64,000 bases of DNA from Lates calcarifer (taxonomy: Eukaryota > Chordata > Actinopteri > Centropomidae): NCBI RefSeq assembly GCF_001640805.2, contig NC_066850.1:2825549-2889548 (forward strand), read 5' to 3'. The notes under the pieces are model-generated. The model was not told where the DNA came from, did not search any database, and saw nothing but the letters and a program-made list of their open reading frames with translations. The position numbers and the translations under genes were made by a program. Within the stretch, counting starts at the first letter, position 1, and each line of letters begins with the position of its first letter. Positions 1 through 10,896 of the stretch are shown one piece after another.

Positions 1-161
1 GGCAGGTAATGTGTTTGGAGGGGGGGGTGAGCATTTAATAGCTTGTATGAGTGTGTGTGTAAAACCACAGATCACACCTCATTGAAACTCTGCAGGTCTG
101 ACAGAGCCAGCACTCAACCTCTGCCCTTCCTCTAACACCGTGTGTGTTTGTTCTCTGATAG
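1..161 (+). other. cdkn1a: 3' part of an intron upstream of the cdkn1a coding exon
   Basis: The stretch ends in a pyrimidine-rich tract and TGATAG at 156-161, a normal acceptor, four bases before the start codon. In vertebrate p21 genes the first exon is non-coding and the second starts just before the ATG, so this fits. The promoter and exon 1 lie outside the window. A short TG run sits near 50-60; nothing else is seen. Confidence 0.8.
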
Positions 162-165
162 GGAC

Positions 166-839
166 ATGGCCATGGCCTCTCCATCAGCATCAATCGCAGG
201 ACCAGCTACGGTATCTGAGCTCTCCCGCCTGGGGGGCATCGAGGCCTTGAATCTGAAGGTGGGACCGGCGCGGCGGAACCTCTTCGGGCCCGTGGACCAC
301 CAGCAGCTGCAGCAGGACTTCCAGAGGCTTCTCTGCATGAGCGTGGAGGTGGCCAACAAGCGGTGGAACTTCGATTTCCAGACCGACGTGCCGGGGGAGG
401 GCGCCAACATCGAGTGGGAGGAGCTCAAGTGCCAGGACGTGCCGGCGTTTTACCGCAGCTGCATGGTGAGGCCGGCAGCGCGGAGTCCTGGCGTCGCAGG
501 GATGGCGAAGAGCACGTGGCGGACGTCGTCTTCATCAGGCGAGGGTTCCCCGATGTCCAGCAGCTCATCCGGGTCTGGGTCTGGCGATGAGTACCTTGAG
601 GTGACTACCAGGGGGTGCTACAGGATTCAACGGTCAGGGAAACGCAGACAGTCCGCCATCACAGGTCAGTCCACGGAATATCTTGGTTAAAAAAATAATC
701 TTTTTGGAAATCCTCTTATTCGTATTCTTGCACAGTTAGATGAGAATATTGACACCACTCGTCTTTTTTCCCCTCCACAGATTTCTTCAAGGTGAAGAAG
801 AGGAGGCTTCTGCATTACAAAGCCTCTTCCAGGCAGTAG
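166..839 (+). CDS. cdkn1a: CIP/KIP cyclin-dependent kinase inhibitor, p21 type (Cdkn1a or paralogue Cdkn1d)
   Basis: Coding exons are 166-664 (exon begins at 162) and 781-839, joined across a 116-base GT-AG intron to give 185 residues. The protein should inhibit cyclin-CDK complexes and bind PCNA in the nucleus. The kinase-inhibitory domain spans about residues 34-98: the cyclin-binding RRNLFG motif is at 36-41, WNFDF at 67-71 and the PAFY block at 93-96. A serine/glycine-rich linker (about 119-140) follows. The C-terminus has a PCNA-binding PIP box (Q162, I165, F168, F169), split by the intron, overlapping a basic nuclear signal and a second KRRLL cyclin motif (173-177). The PIP box separates it from p27 and p57. 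Start chosen because the acceptor at 160/161 removes any upstream ATG; GGACATGG is a fair context. Human p21 is 164 residues. Gene order differs from human, so teleost cdkn1d is a real alternative. Confidence 0.9.
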
Positions 840-1590
840 GAAAGCACAACAAGACCCAGTGGAGGATCACCAAGTGGTCCACATCCCCTCCACACGTCAC
901 CTCACATAGATATGTCTCATATCATATGTATATATGTAGCAATTTGTAACTGACTGTCCACAAGCTCGTACAGCTTGGGCTTAAAAAACTCCTCTGACAC
1001 CACATACCTTTAGTTCTCAGCACAAGGAAGCTACAGTTTTCCTAGTTAACCAAGCTCGGACGCTAGAAACGGTTTTTGTGGATAAATAGAAATATTATAT
1101 ATATATACTGTATATATTCTATATACTGTTTTCCTCAGTTGACTATACTGTGAAATCATTTTGAATGCACTCTTTCAGGAAATACCAGAAAACGGGCTTT
1201 AGTTCTGCGAGGGTAATTTTCTTCTGAACGGGCCTCTGATAGTGTTCGACCTCAGTCCTCGACCTTTTTCTTTTCTCCCTCTCGCTAAAAGTCATGGGAG
1301 GTTTCGATTAGATGAGTTTCTATTCCTGGCCTCGCATCTCACTTAGCCTTTAGTCCGAAAAAAGCTGGAGGTGAATCAGGGGTCAAAACCTCACCCGGGG
1401 TTCAAAAATTTTAGCAGCATGGCTGTGATTAGCACCAGGGTTAAAGGTCAACGGTGGAGGTTTAGCAATGAGGTAAAGTGACTTAATTTTTTTGAATAAT
1501 AATAGAAATGTTCCATGTTTGACTATTTATTTATTATTCACGATGCTAGATCATCGTCTAAATAAAATAAAGATTTTAAAAAAGCAATGT
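840..1590 (+). other. cdkn1a: Probable proximal 3' UTR of cdkn1a
   Basis: AT-rich sequence follows the TAG stop at 837-839 and carries no coding potential. It ends in an AU-rich element, a small hairpin and twin poly(A) signals (listed separately). The exact cleavage site is inferred. Confidence 0.6.
1524..1571 (+). terminator. AU-rich element, hairpin and twin poly(A) signal
   Basis: Overlapping ATTTA units form the TTATTTATT nonamer at 1527-1535. Next is a perfect 6-bp stem (ACGATG/CATCGT, 1540-1557). Two overlapping AATAAA hexamers follow at 1561-1566 and 1566-1571. Such a nonamer is a known mRNA-instability and HuR-type element, and mammalian p21 mRNA is a known ARE target. Use in this gene is inferred. 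Confidence 0.6.
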
Positions 1591-3176
1591 GTAAAGCGAG
1601 GTAAGATAAGGTGTTAGTGGAAACCTGTGCCATTGCCCCCAAATTATGCCTTCGACTATAAGTCATTATGGCTGATATACACTCCACCGTTGCCACTTAA
1701 AAGTATTGGCCATATATATTTTACACCATCACAACATAGCAAAAGACGTACTAACTGCAAACTATCTTCTGTTTTTGCTTTGTATTATTTGCATAATGGG
1801 GTTGTAAAAATCAAATTTTTGGCGACAGACCAGAACATACCTTATTTAGCTGTATGTTTTTATCAGCTTTATGCTTTTAATAATGTAGCATTTTCTACTC
1901 TTTGTCTTCATGTGACGTCCACCTTCTGGTTTTCAACACGCCTCTTTTCTCCATGAAGGGAACGTAGTGTTTAATCACTGTGCTGCAGCTCAGAGGAATC
2001 AAAACTTTTGGTTCTGCTTTTAGATAATTTTTTTCATATGAAGACTTGAGCTGCGTCACATTATCTGTCGCCGTGCAGTTTTCTAAGCTTTGTGTACACA
2101 TGCATTATAAGTGTTTGTGTGTCTGTGTGTGAATGAGTCCGTGTGGTTTCATCTTGAGGCTTTCACCAGTTGTAAAAGTTGTGGCAGCTGAGGCAGTTGA
2201 ACCAAAGAGAAATTGCAGTGCCAATTAGTAGCTTACTGTTTGAGTGATCAGTTATGGGTCGTAGAAAGTGTCAGACTCATATCAAGTGAAAACACACTAA
2301 AAAAGACAACACCACTGTGTTTTTAAACCAAGTTTTCTAGTATGGTGTGATCCATAACTGCTCAGCCAAACAGGATGTGCCCACTTCTCTCTCCCTATCT
2401 ACAGTCATTCTAGTTTGCATTTGGATAAAAAGCCATAACCTGAATTAATCCAGTCTTTCTACCTCATCAAGTGAGTCAGTAACTCAAACAAGTTACATAC
2501 AAAAAAAAAAAAAAGAAGAAGAAAAAAAATTCAAAACAAAACCAATGTAGCTCAGGTTGTTTACGTCTGCAGGCACGAAAGAGAGACCGAGAGACCGAAG
2601 CAATTATTGTGTTGTGGTAAAAGCTGTCGAGGTTCAGCGCTCCGTGTAGAGTTTCACATCAGGTAAAAGAGTCAGTGTGTCAGAGCGGGGCCCTGCTTCA
2701 TGCAGAGGAAACTCCGCTCCCTCAGGAGGGGGGAGGAGAGGGGGGAGGAGGGGGGAGCCAGGCAGCTTTTGTTGTCTCTCACTGCCTCACTTTGCTTTGA
2801 CAGCTTTCCCAGAAACAGACAGAGCGGAGGAATAGCGGTGATGTGGGGGAAGGACGAGGGAAAAGCGACAAATCTTAAATGGAAAGGGGGGGGGGGGGTG
2901 TCAGAGCCCGTCTGGATCAAAGGATCGCTCCGGCCAGACGAGTGGCCCGAGATTCAGACAAGCCTTTGTCTGCCCCCTTAAAAGTCTCTCAGTCTCTCTT
3001 TCATGAACCACTCGCCTCAGTCTCTGCGAAGAATCGGCATGAAAGCAGTCGTTCATGATCACGTTAACATAATGTTGGGTTTTTTCACGGCTCCACACAG
3101 ATTTAAAAATAGCCCACATGGCTGTTTAAGATTATTTTAAATTCGTCAGGATTTCATGTTTTTCTATCAGTTTATC

Positions 3177-3204
3177 TGTGTGTGTGTGTGTGTGTGTGTG
3201 TGTG
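3177..3204. repeat. (TG)n microsatellite
   Basis: Fourteen uninterrupted TG units, followed by a further short TG run at about 3211-3220. Confidence 0.95.
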
Positions 3205-3952
3205 AGACAGTGTGTGTGTGCACCTATCTCCTCAGTGTGTTAAAGACAAAACTTTCAAAGTTCTATATTAACTTATTTTGAGTTTATATCGTTTTACAGG
3301 GAAGTGATTAGAAATTCCCAGGGTTTTTTTTTTTGCTATAACTAACTAATTGTGTTATTTCTGAAACTATATCTTTGCACTACTTTAAACATTGTTGACA
3401 AGAGAACTATTTTTTTAAGGTAATCTTTAAAAAAAACAAAACATTATAACATCATTAAGAAACTGAGGCACAGATTAGGAATTTCTTGACCATTAAACCT
3501 TTTTCCTGCCTTCACACTGTTGGACGTCAATTCTAACATGCTCACTGGTTTCTTAAAGGTTTTCTTTTTAATCTTCCTCGAGTCTGACGGCAGGAAAAAC
3601 AACAACAAAAAAAACCTAAAATGTCAGAGTCAAGACAGATCCTGTCGGTGTCTCACTGTGCCTGAGCAAACTTTGCTTTCCTAATTCACCTGTCGCAGCT
3701 ATCTCAAAGTGTAGCGTTTTTGTATATGCATGAATGTATGATAATCTTTGTATACCATTTGTAATAATTTTATTGTAATTTAATACTGATATATGTATCC
3801 TTGCAACATGTAAGAAGTGTAATTGTATGGGATCAGGATCATATCCTCTTTGATAGTTATATTTGTATAGAAAATGTTCAGAGATTCCATTGATGGGTTG
3901 TTGGTGCACTGTTGCCTTTCATAATGTTGATTTCATATAGTGTGCTCAAAAT

Positions 3953-3958
3953 AATAAA
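3953..3958 (+). terminator. Candidate distal poly(A) signal
   Basis: AATAAA at the end of an AT-rich stretch downstream of cdkn1a, with T/G-rich sequence about 30 bases later. Could end a long cdkn1a isoform. Confidence 0.35.
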
Positions 3959-4044
3959 ATGATGAATGAGAATTGATAAAACCACAAAACACTGGTCTGG
4001 AGTTTGTTTCAGCTGTCTCAAGTTATCAGGGGGAAAGGTCTATA

Positions 4045-4058
4045 GCGCCACTTGGTGG
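4045..4058 (-). promoter_or_regulatory. CTCF-like motif, minus orientation
   Basis: GCGCCACTTGGTGG matches the reverse complement of the CTCF core CCASYAGRKGGCRS at 13 of 14 positions. It lies between the convergent 3' ends of cdkn1a and slc37a3. Confidence 0.4.
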
Positions 4059-4059
4059 T

Positions 4060-5180
4060 GTTGATGCAACACTGCACAGATGACCAAAGAAGAAGTCGCT
4101 TTCATATTCTAGCATGCAATAATAACTCATCATAAATCATCTTATAAGATATAATTAAATCAAGTTTAGTTTCCAATCAAACCAAAAGAATTTTACCTGA
4201 AATATCTGTGATTTGCAAAATGTAATTTGCATTTATTTATAACAACAATTGCATTTACATTGGTTAAAACCTGAAACATTCACACAGATAAAAATAAAAC
4301 AATTAAATAAACTCCACAGATACATTTAAATTCTATTACATTTTGCTTTGTGAGTTCAGAGGCTCATGTCTCATTTAAACTCCATGGTGTTAGGGAACGT
4401 GTAGTTAGGAACCTGTCTCATACCAATGATGATGATAAAAATACGCCCTGATATCAATCTTCCTGATGTTGGTTCATGTACCTGCACACCAGGGTGCAAA
4501 CTATCTGTAGTGTCTACTGATGACAGTCGGTGGAAAAATCACCAGTTTCAGTCTTTCCTACTGATTTTAACCAACACTATTTCACCTTCCTTCGTGTCTC
4601 GTTACGCACACAAACAGTCCAAATGTAAACTAGCAAACAGCTGATGCTGTTTGATCATTTTCCCACACGATCTATCAGTGAATCTCACATGAAAAGAGGC
4701 AGTTAAAACATTAGTATTGATCACCAGCCTTTCTCTCCTGCACTGTCAGTTTTCACTCATAAGAAACACTACACTGTAACACAGTGTGTTTCTCTCAGTG
4801 TGTGTGTGTGAGGGTTTTCATGGGGATCTCTTGCGACTTAAGACACTTTTAAGTATAAGAAACATTCCACTGAACGGGAAGTGAAAAAGGAATGATAAGC
4901 AAATATCAAACGTGACTGAAACGAACAGAGAATGGAGAGAACCGGTCCCCGTGATGAAAAGGCGTTACAGTATGATTCTTAACCCTGATTACACTGAACT
5001 GTTCACAGGACAAATCAAGTGGCTGCCTCTGAAAACCCTGTGAAAATCAAAGTGGTTCGCTAAAATCTTTAAGACTTTGTCTAATCACTGTAAGAATCCT
5101 AGAGTGCAATATTCATTATTTCAACTTAAAAACTAAATATCATACATATCTACAGAAGCTGACAATACGTGTCTACATTA
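4060..5180. other. Intergenic interval between convergent genes
   Basis: AT-rich, with scattered TTTATT (for example 4232-4237) that could serve as minus-strand poly(A) signals. No exon-like sequence or recognised repeat is seen. Confidence 0.5.
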
Positions 5181-5182
5181 CA

Positions 5183-5188
5183 TTTATT
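5183..5188 (-). terminator. slc37a3: Candidate poly(A) signal for slc37a3
   Basis: TTTATT on the plus strand reads AATAAA on the minus strand, about 460 bases past the slc37a3 stop codon. It is the nearest good match I noted; other hexamers lie farther on. Confidence 0.4.
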
Positions 5189-5649
5189 ATTCACATTCCT
5201 GAGGCGACTCTGAGCCTCAAATTGTCGTAAAAGGCCTGATCTTAAAATTAAAAACCCCTGGTTTAAAATTCAAATCCATTCAACTTGACTCAAGTACATG
5301 TACATGTAAAATATTTACATCCATTTAAACCCATAAATATATACACTAGTACACTCTGTGATGGCCCTGCGAAGCCTGAATTCACAGACTGGTCACATCC
5401 TCGCATCTACACCTCAGTGTTGTGCTCAACATATACGGTCTGCTCACGTGGGTGATAATAGACATACACTGGTGGTTGTGGGTGTGAAACTCTAGGCCAC
5501 CGTAACCATCCCGGACTGTGAGAAATCCACCAAAAAAAAAAAAAACACATCCCACAACTCACCTAACAGGAGCTGATTCTGAGCAGACCTGCTGTGCTGT
5601 CACTGATAAAGAGCAGAGAGGTCACGTCCCAGGCAGATGTGGAGGTTTT

Positions 5650-8600
5650 TCACAGCTGGCGTCGCAGCGCTCGTCTGTCTCTCCACATGGCACGCAGTTC
5701 TTTGAGGAGCAAGGGCGCGATGAAGACGATGCTGCCCCCTGTCTGTAACAAAGAAAAACAAAAGATGACCGGATTGGCAATTTAAAGAGTCGTATTTAAA
5801 AAACGTCTCTAAGACGGGCCTTCCTCACAAAGTGTCCCTGTATATGGTATAAATTACACCTGCGCTTCTCCTACTGTCAAAACGTCCCCTGAGAAAAAGG
5901 CCTGTTGTAATTTTAGGACAATCATCTCACCATGACGACGAAGAAGTAGAAGACACACATCCAGCCCAGCTTGCTCTCAATCAGGGACACCAGGTACTGG
6001 AGGGTGATGGGAGACAGAAATGCACAGATTAAACAGCAATCAAATCTCACAGTGCAAGCTAGCAATGCTATTACATGAAAATACAAACGACTATATTCCT
6101 TTCATTAGTTCTCTTTTTTACAGACTCGAATGGTGTGAATGACAAGATGCTCCATGTTTTTCAGTAGCTGAGAGCAGGGAATAAAGCACCTTAATGAAAT
6201 CTCCTTAACATGTGATGTTTTCCTGCTGTTTTTTTCTTGATGATTATTTTTGTTTACCTGTCCCCCAGCAGCTCCGATACTCCCAGTTCCATCCACTATA
6301 CCAGTAACAGTAGCCAGAGCCTCCTGGCTGCCCCTCAGAGCCTCCTGTCTCCCCAGGTCGGCAGATATGGCGGAGCTGATCATATTGGACGGACCGCCGA
6401 TGAAGAAGCCAGTGACTGCCAACAGCACAGCGTTTATCAACTGGTCGTTCGGGGAGTCTGAGGGGGAGAGAGACAGAATCGTTACCGGTGAACTGCGTCT
6501 TCAGAACAAGCTGTTTGATTATGTGCATGTACTCACGGCTGTATCCCACCAGCGCTCCCATCGCCAGTGCCAAGCTGACTGCCAACACCGGGGCTCTCTT
6601 GCCCATGAAGTCAGAGATCAGACCCTGAACTGTTCCTCCTGTCACCAACAAACCAGATGACAGAGCCAAACTGAGAATTAAGCAACTGCAAAGATGTTTA
6701 GTGATTCTAAAACAACATGTGCAGGAGCTTGAGTAGAAAATCCACGAACTGGAGCTGGAACTTGGTAATGTTTGACATTTTTGCTTGAAAATGCCTGAAA
6801 GAATTGACTGAAAGCTGCAGATTATTTGTCTGCCCATCAATTAATTGTCTCTTCATCTCAGCTCTAATTCATTTCCAGCCTTGCTACGCTGAAAGCCAAA
6901 CAAAAGCTCTGGCTTCATGTAAATAAAATGTCAATGTTGTATGTTAAACTGATTAAAATGAAGGATGAGAACAGTACAGATATCTGAGCGGCAGTGAGCC
7001 TGTTACTTACCGATGATTCCTCCGACGTCGTACCACACAGACAGGCGGTCGGCCTCGGCCTCCTTCCAGCCGTAGTTGTTGCTCAGGTAGAAAGGAAGCC
7101 AGAAGAAGAAGGAGTAGTTGACCAGCTTCAGACATGCGTAGGCCAAGGAGTACTGCAGTTCAAACAGACACATGGTGTGAAGATTGTGTAATGTGCTTGT
7201 ATCATGTGGAGAAATGCTTGTTCCAGACTCACAGGCAGCACGCCGGGCAGACAGAAGGCCTGGAGGAAGCCGATGGCTTGAGGTGGCTCGGCCAGGGGTT
7301 CGTCTGGCTGCTGGACCGACTGGTACCGTCTGGCGTGGACCTCCACCTCCACCTCCACCTCGTCCTCCTCGTCGCTCATCAGAGGCCTGTGGCTGTCTGT
7401 GTCCGTCTCCACCGGGCCGAGTCCTGTCTCGGACTCTGAACTCAAACCTGACACCCATGCAGGTAAAGGTAATACAAACACAGAATGAGAGTTCCCCAGT
7501 GTAAGTATGACACACACTCATAGCATATTACATGGAATCTACTTTACATAACGTAGAGATGCACCTAAATACATTCACTTATTTTCTAGTAGTTCTTACC
7601 GACTTCTTTAGGGGAGGTGAGCAGGCCGAAGAACACCACCACCCCGCCACAAAACTGCACCACTGAGGTCACCAGGAAGGCGTACTGCACACACCAACAC
7701 GTTACATCACGTTAGCATTTAGCTGCTGATAATATTATGGTAAAAGGCATCAGAAAAGTGTGTATGTGTGTGTGTGTTACCTCGTATCCATACTTGAGCA
7801 CACTAGAAGCTAAAAAGGCTCCCAGGATGTTACCTACAGAGGCACAAGCACTCCACAGGCCGAACACGAAGCCTCGCCTGGAAAACAACATCATGACGTT
7901 CAATTATTAAGAGTCATAAATATTCTTCTTTAAACACCTTGGGTTCTATTTTCAGATATTGTTTCATAAAAACACTTGAAATACACAACTTCCTATATTT
8001 TATGGAAAGCAGCTTCACAGACAGCTCAGCTATTTTTACATTCAGCAAATTATGTTTGCAAGTTCAGCCGCTGTGGAAAACTGAGTCTAAATGGAGGCTA
8101 TGTTTTGGCAGCAGCACCGGTGAATGGGTGTCTTTGTGCAAGTGTGTGTGTGGGTGTGTGTGGGTGTGTATCATAAAGCTCAACTTGACTAAATATTTCT
8201 GGGGCTGCACAGACGCTGGCAGCTTTGATCCAAACATTTTACACTGGTAATACTCGAAGCAGTGTTGGATAAAAGCAGGATTTATACACAGAGGATCGTC
8301 ACACACACCCCGTCTTGCCGAACCAGTTGCCCATGACGGCCACCACGCACGGCCAGACGGCCGACTGCAGCAGCCCGTTCAGCACCCAGAGGGCACAGTA
8401 CAGATAGATGTTGTAGATGTGGAGCCATTCTGTCAGAGTGCCAAACACAAACTCCTGCAAGCACATTCACAGGAAACAGCATTGGTGACACAGTTTACCT
8501 GATCTTTATTATTATTATTTGATGTAAAGGATTTAATCTTCATAATGTTGGAGCTTAGAAATCTAACTTTATAAATATTGGCAAGATCCATATTTTTAAA

Positions 8601-10431
8601 AATGTGTTTTATATTAATGCAAGATGTGACAATGTCCTGATAGATACCATTTTTTCCCACTTGCTGAGTATTTTATTTAAGAATTTAATTTATTTATATA
8701 TAGAAACTTTAATAAAGTCAGACTGCTATTTTTATTTTTGCCATTGCTTTAAATCAACACCATGAAGAATTCATTACTGAATAGTGACAAAAGTGTGATC
8801 ACAGGAGGGCACAAATTAGATACATAATACAACCTGTGGTCTGTGTGCTTACCACTGCGGCAGAGCCACACAGGCCGAAGCAGAGCACATAGCGAAGGTT
8901 TACTCTGTCCCCGATCACACCGCTTAAATACAGGCCCTGTGTGGACGCAAACAAGAAAACACGTCCATGATAAAAGAAAACTAACAGCCTTGATTTCCCT
9001 CAAAATTAAAAGGGGTGATGTACTTCACACTGTGTCCCCGCAACAAAAGCAATAAGCCTCAGTAGTGTTATGAGGTGCTGCATTTTTCAGCTGTTAGAGG
9101 CCAACATTCCTGAATAAATATAAGCCACAGGAATCCGACTTTATTCCCAGTCCTGCTTGGCAAACTGTGAATGCGTGCCACCGTCACCCACGGCCACTTC
9201 TGCCAATTTCTGTGGCAGATGCTGCTGCTCTCAGAGGCTCATTAAGCACAGAAAAACACGTTCCTTACTCACCACGGCATACGAAAAGAGAAAGATGGAG
9301 TCCAGAGCTCCCAGGAACAGAGTGGCCTGCTTTTCATCTTCAAACAGACGATTGTCCTGCCATGTCTGGGACAGTCAGAGAAAACACAGTTAATTATGTG
9401 CAGTTTAGCTGTAACAGGGATTTAAATGTCAAGGGACCATTTTATAATACTTTCCCAGAGACCGGATAGTAGAAGTTTTGTTGTCCATCTTTGATTGCCA
9501 AAATAATACTCAACTAAATAACAGTAAAATAAATATCATCCTAATTTTCCTCCATAATCTTGGTAAGTGATCACAGTGGTAAGGCTAGCCAACATTCAGC
9601 CTCTACAGTTCCAGGACTGTTTAGCCTTTAATCATGTTTTTATTGAACTGCAGCATGTGTGGGAGAAACATCTGTTCTGTTCTGCTCCGCTGGTGCTCCG
9701 TACCTCGCCAGGAGAGAAAGCGGGTGCACTGTCATTCTGGATTGACGGCGTCCACTGGGCTGAGATGCTCACTTTCACATTACTGAATGTCTTGCGCGAC
9801 GCATGCAGCAACACATAGCTGGAGGGAAAAGAAAAGTAAATGCAAAAGGTATCTGACAGAGATTTATTTAAAGGCATCCATGAAGAAACAGGTAAAAGTT
9901 CATACTTCAGTGCTTAGTTGTTAAATATACTGGAACTATTAAACGCTAATGGTTTGTAAAATGGTACATTTACAGAATTTTACCACAACATACAAAATAG
10001 TCCTTTAAAAGTTCTTGTTGGTTGGCTCATTTTTCTTTTGCAGGTGGTTAAAATCCAGAGTAGTAGCAGTTTAAATCTGCTGAAAGAATTTACAGGAAAC
10101 GCTGGACGTCACCCATTGTTATCTAAAAAACAGGAAATGGAAAAAATCCAATACAAACCCAACTTTTGTGCTGAGCTGCAGAGTTCACTGTGTGCTGCTT
10201 AACCTGCTGCAGACCACACTTTGCTTTGCTCCTGATAACGTGTGCTCACGACTGTGGTGACATGGGCACAGACGTGTGATATGACAACTCCCTATTAATG
10301 ATTAACAAAGTGACGGAGTGTGGGCCTAAGTAAAGAAGCATATGACTGAAGTTTACTTGAGGGTCATAAACTTGTTTAACATCACTGCACATTCTCAAAC
10401 TCAAAATTATATCATTTCTTCATAGGGTTTG

Positions 10432-10470
<39 letters not shown>

Positions 10471-10896
10471 TTTGTAGTGAACTAAGACTGATGGTTTTGT
10501 CCAACTAGATAATCTCCACACCTTCCCAGGCTGTGACTGCAGAGAGCCTGAATGTTGGAAATCAACACACATAGTTCATGCTATCTTGACAGTGTCTGAC
10601 CTTTGTTAACCTTGCCCCAGAGACCTTTCACCTAAATTAACAGCTCACATACATTCAGCGTGTTTCCACACCAGCTACATTGATATTTCCTTTTCACTTT
10701 GCATCCTCTTCTGCAACTCCACTCGTTTGGACGTTGATAAATTTACCCTGAGGACATGGAGCAGTGTCACGGGGTCATCTAGAAACCCATAACTACATTT
10801 ACAGTGTCACACAGTTTACCTAAAGAAGGTGAGGAGGAAGGCAACCAGATGATGATGGGTGTACTGTGACAGGTAGCCACAGCACGAGGGAGGCAT
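5650..10896 (-). CDS. slc37a3: Slc37a3, major-facilitator transporter of the SLC37 sugar-phosphate family
   Basis: Thirteen coding exons (minus strand, high to low): 10896-10820, 9818-9704, 9356-9273, 8936-8853, 8454-8309, 7877-7781, 7684-7600, 7447-7233, 7152-7011, 6638-6537, 6457-6258, 5996-5931, 5742-5650. All introns are GT-AG and phases agree, giving 501 residues (human SLC37A3 is 494). It is a polytopic MFS protein; the family moves phosphorylated sugars, and human SLC37A3 is known to work with ATRAID in releasing bisphosphonates from lysosomes. Family landmarks: HASRKT at 31-36, GDRVNLR at 101-107, GNWFGK at 162-167, an acidic central loop at 255-265, the KLVNYSFFFWLPFYLSNN helix in exon 7152-7011, then DVGGIIGG and the SNMISSAISADLGRQE block. 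The start (ATG at 10896) aligns a little inside the human N-terminus. The usual TGWP motif reads AVWP (152-155). The donor of exon 8454-8309 lies in a TG run. Confidence 0.95.
7339..7361. repeat. slc37a3: Coding hexanucleotide repeat in slc37a3
   Basis: CTCCAC units on the plus strand encode alternating Glu-Val residues (about 259-266) in the acidic cytoplasmic loop on the minus strand. A hexamer can change in number without breaking the frame. Confidence 0.8.
10436..10466. repeat. (AT)n microsatellite in slc37a3 intron
   Basis: Uninterrupted AT dinucleotides in the intron between coding exons 1 and 2 of slc37a3. Confidence 0.95.

Larger units (their letters stand above)
1591..3960 (+). other. 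Extended 3' UTR or intergenic DNA
   Basis: No coding exon is seen. It holds A-rich runs near 2500-2530, a purine/G-rich patch at about 2700-2900 with a 13-base G run (2886-2898), a TG microsatellite, and a second AATAAA at 3953-3958. A long-3'-UTR isoform of cdkn1a ending near 3,980 is possible but unproven. Confidence 0.4.

Noticed and set aside
142..165. Earlier ATG of the cdkn1a exon at 142
   Set aside because: It lies in the pyrimidine tract of the acceptor and would be spliced out.
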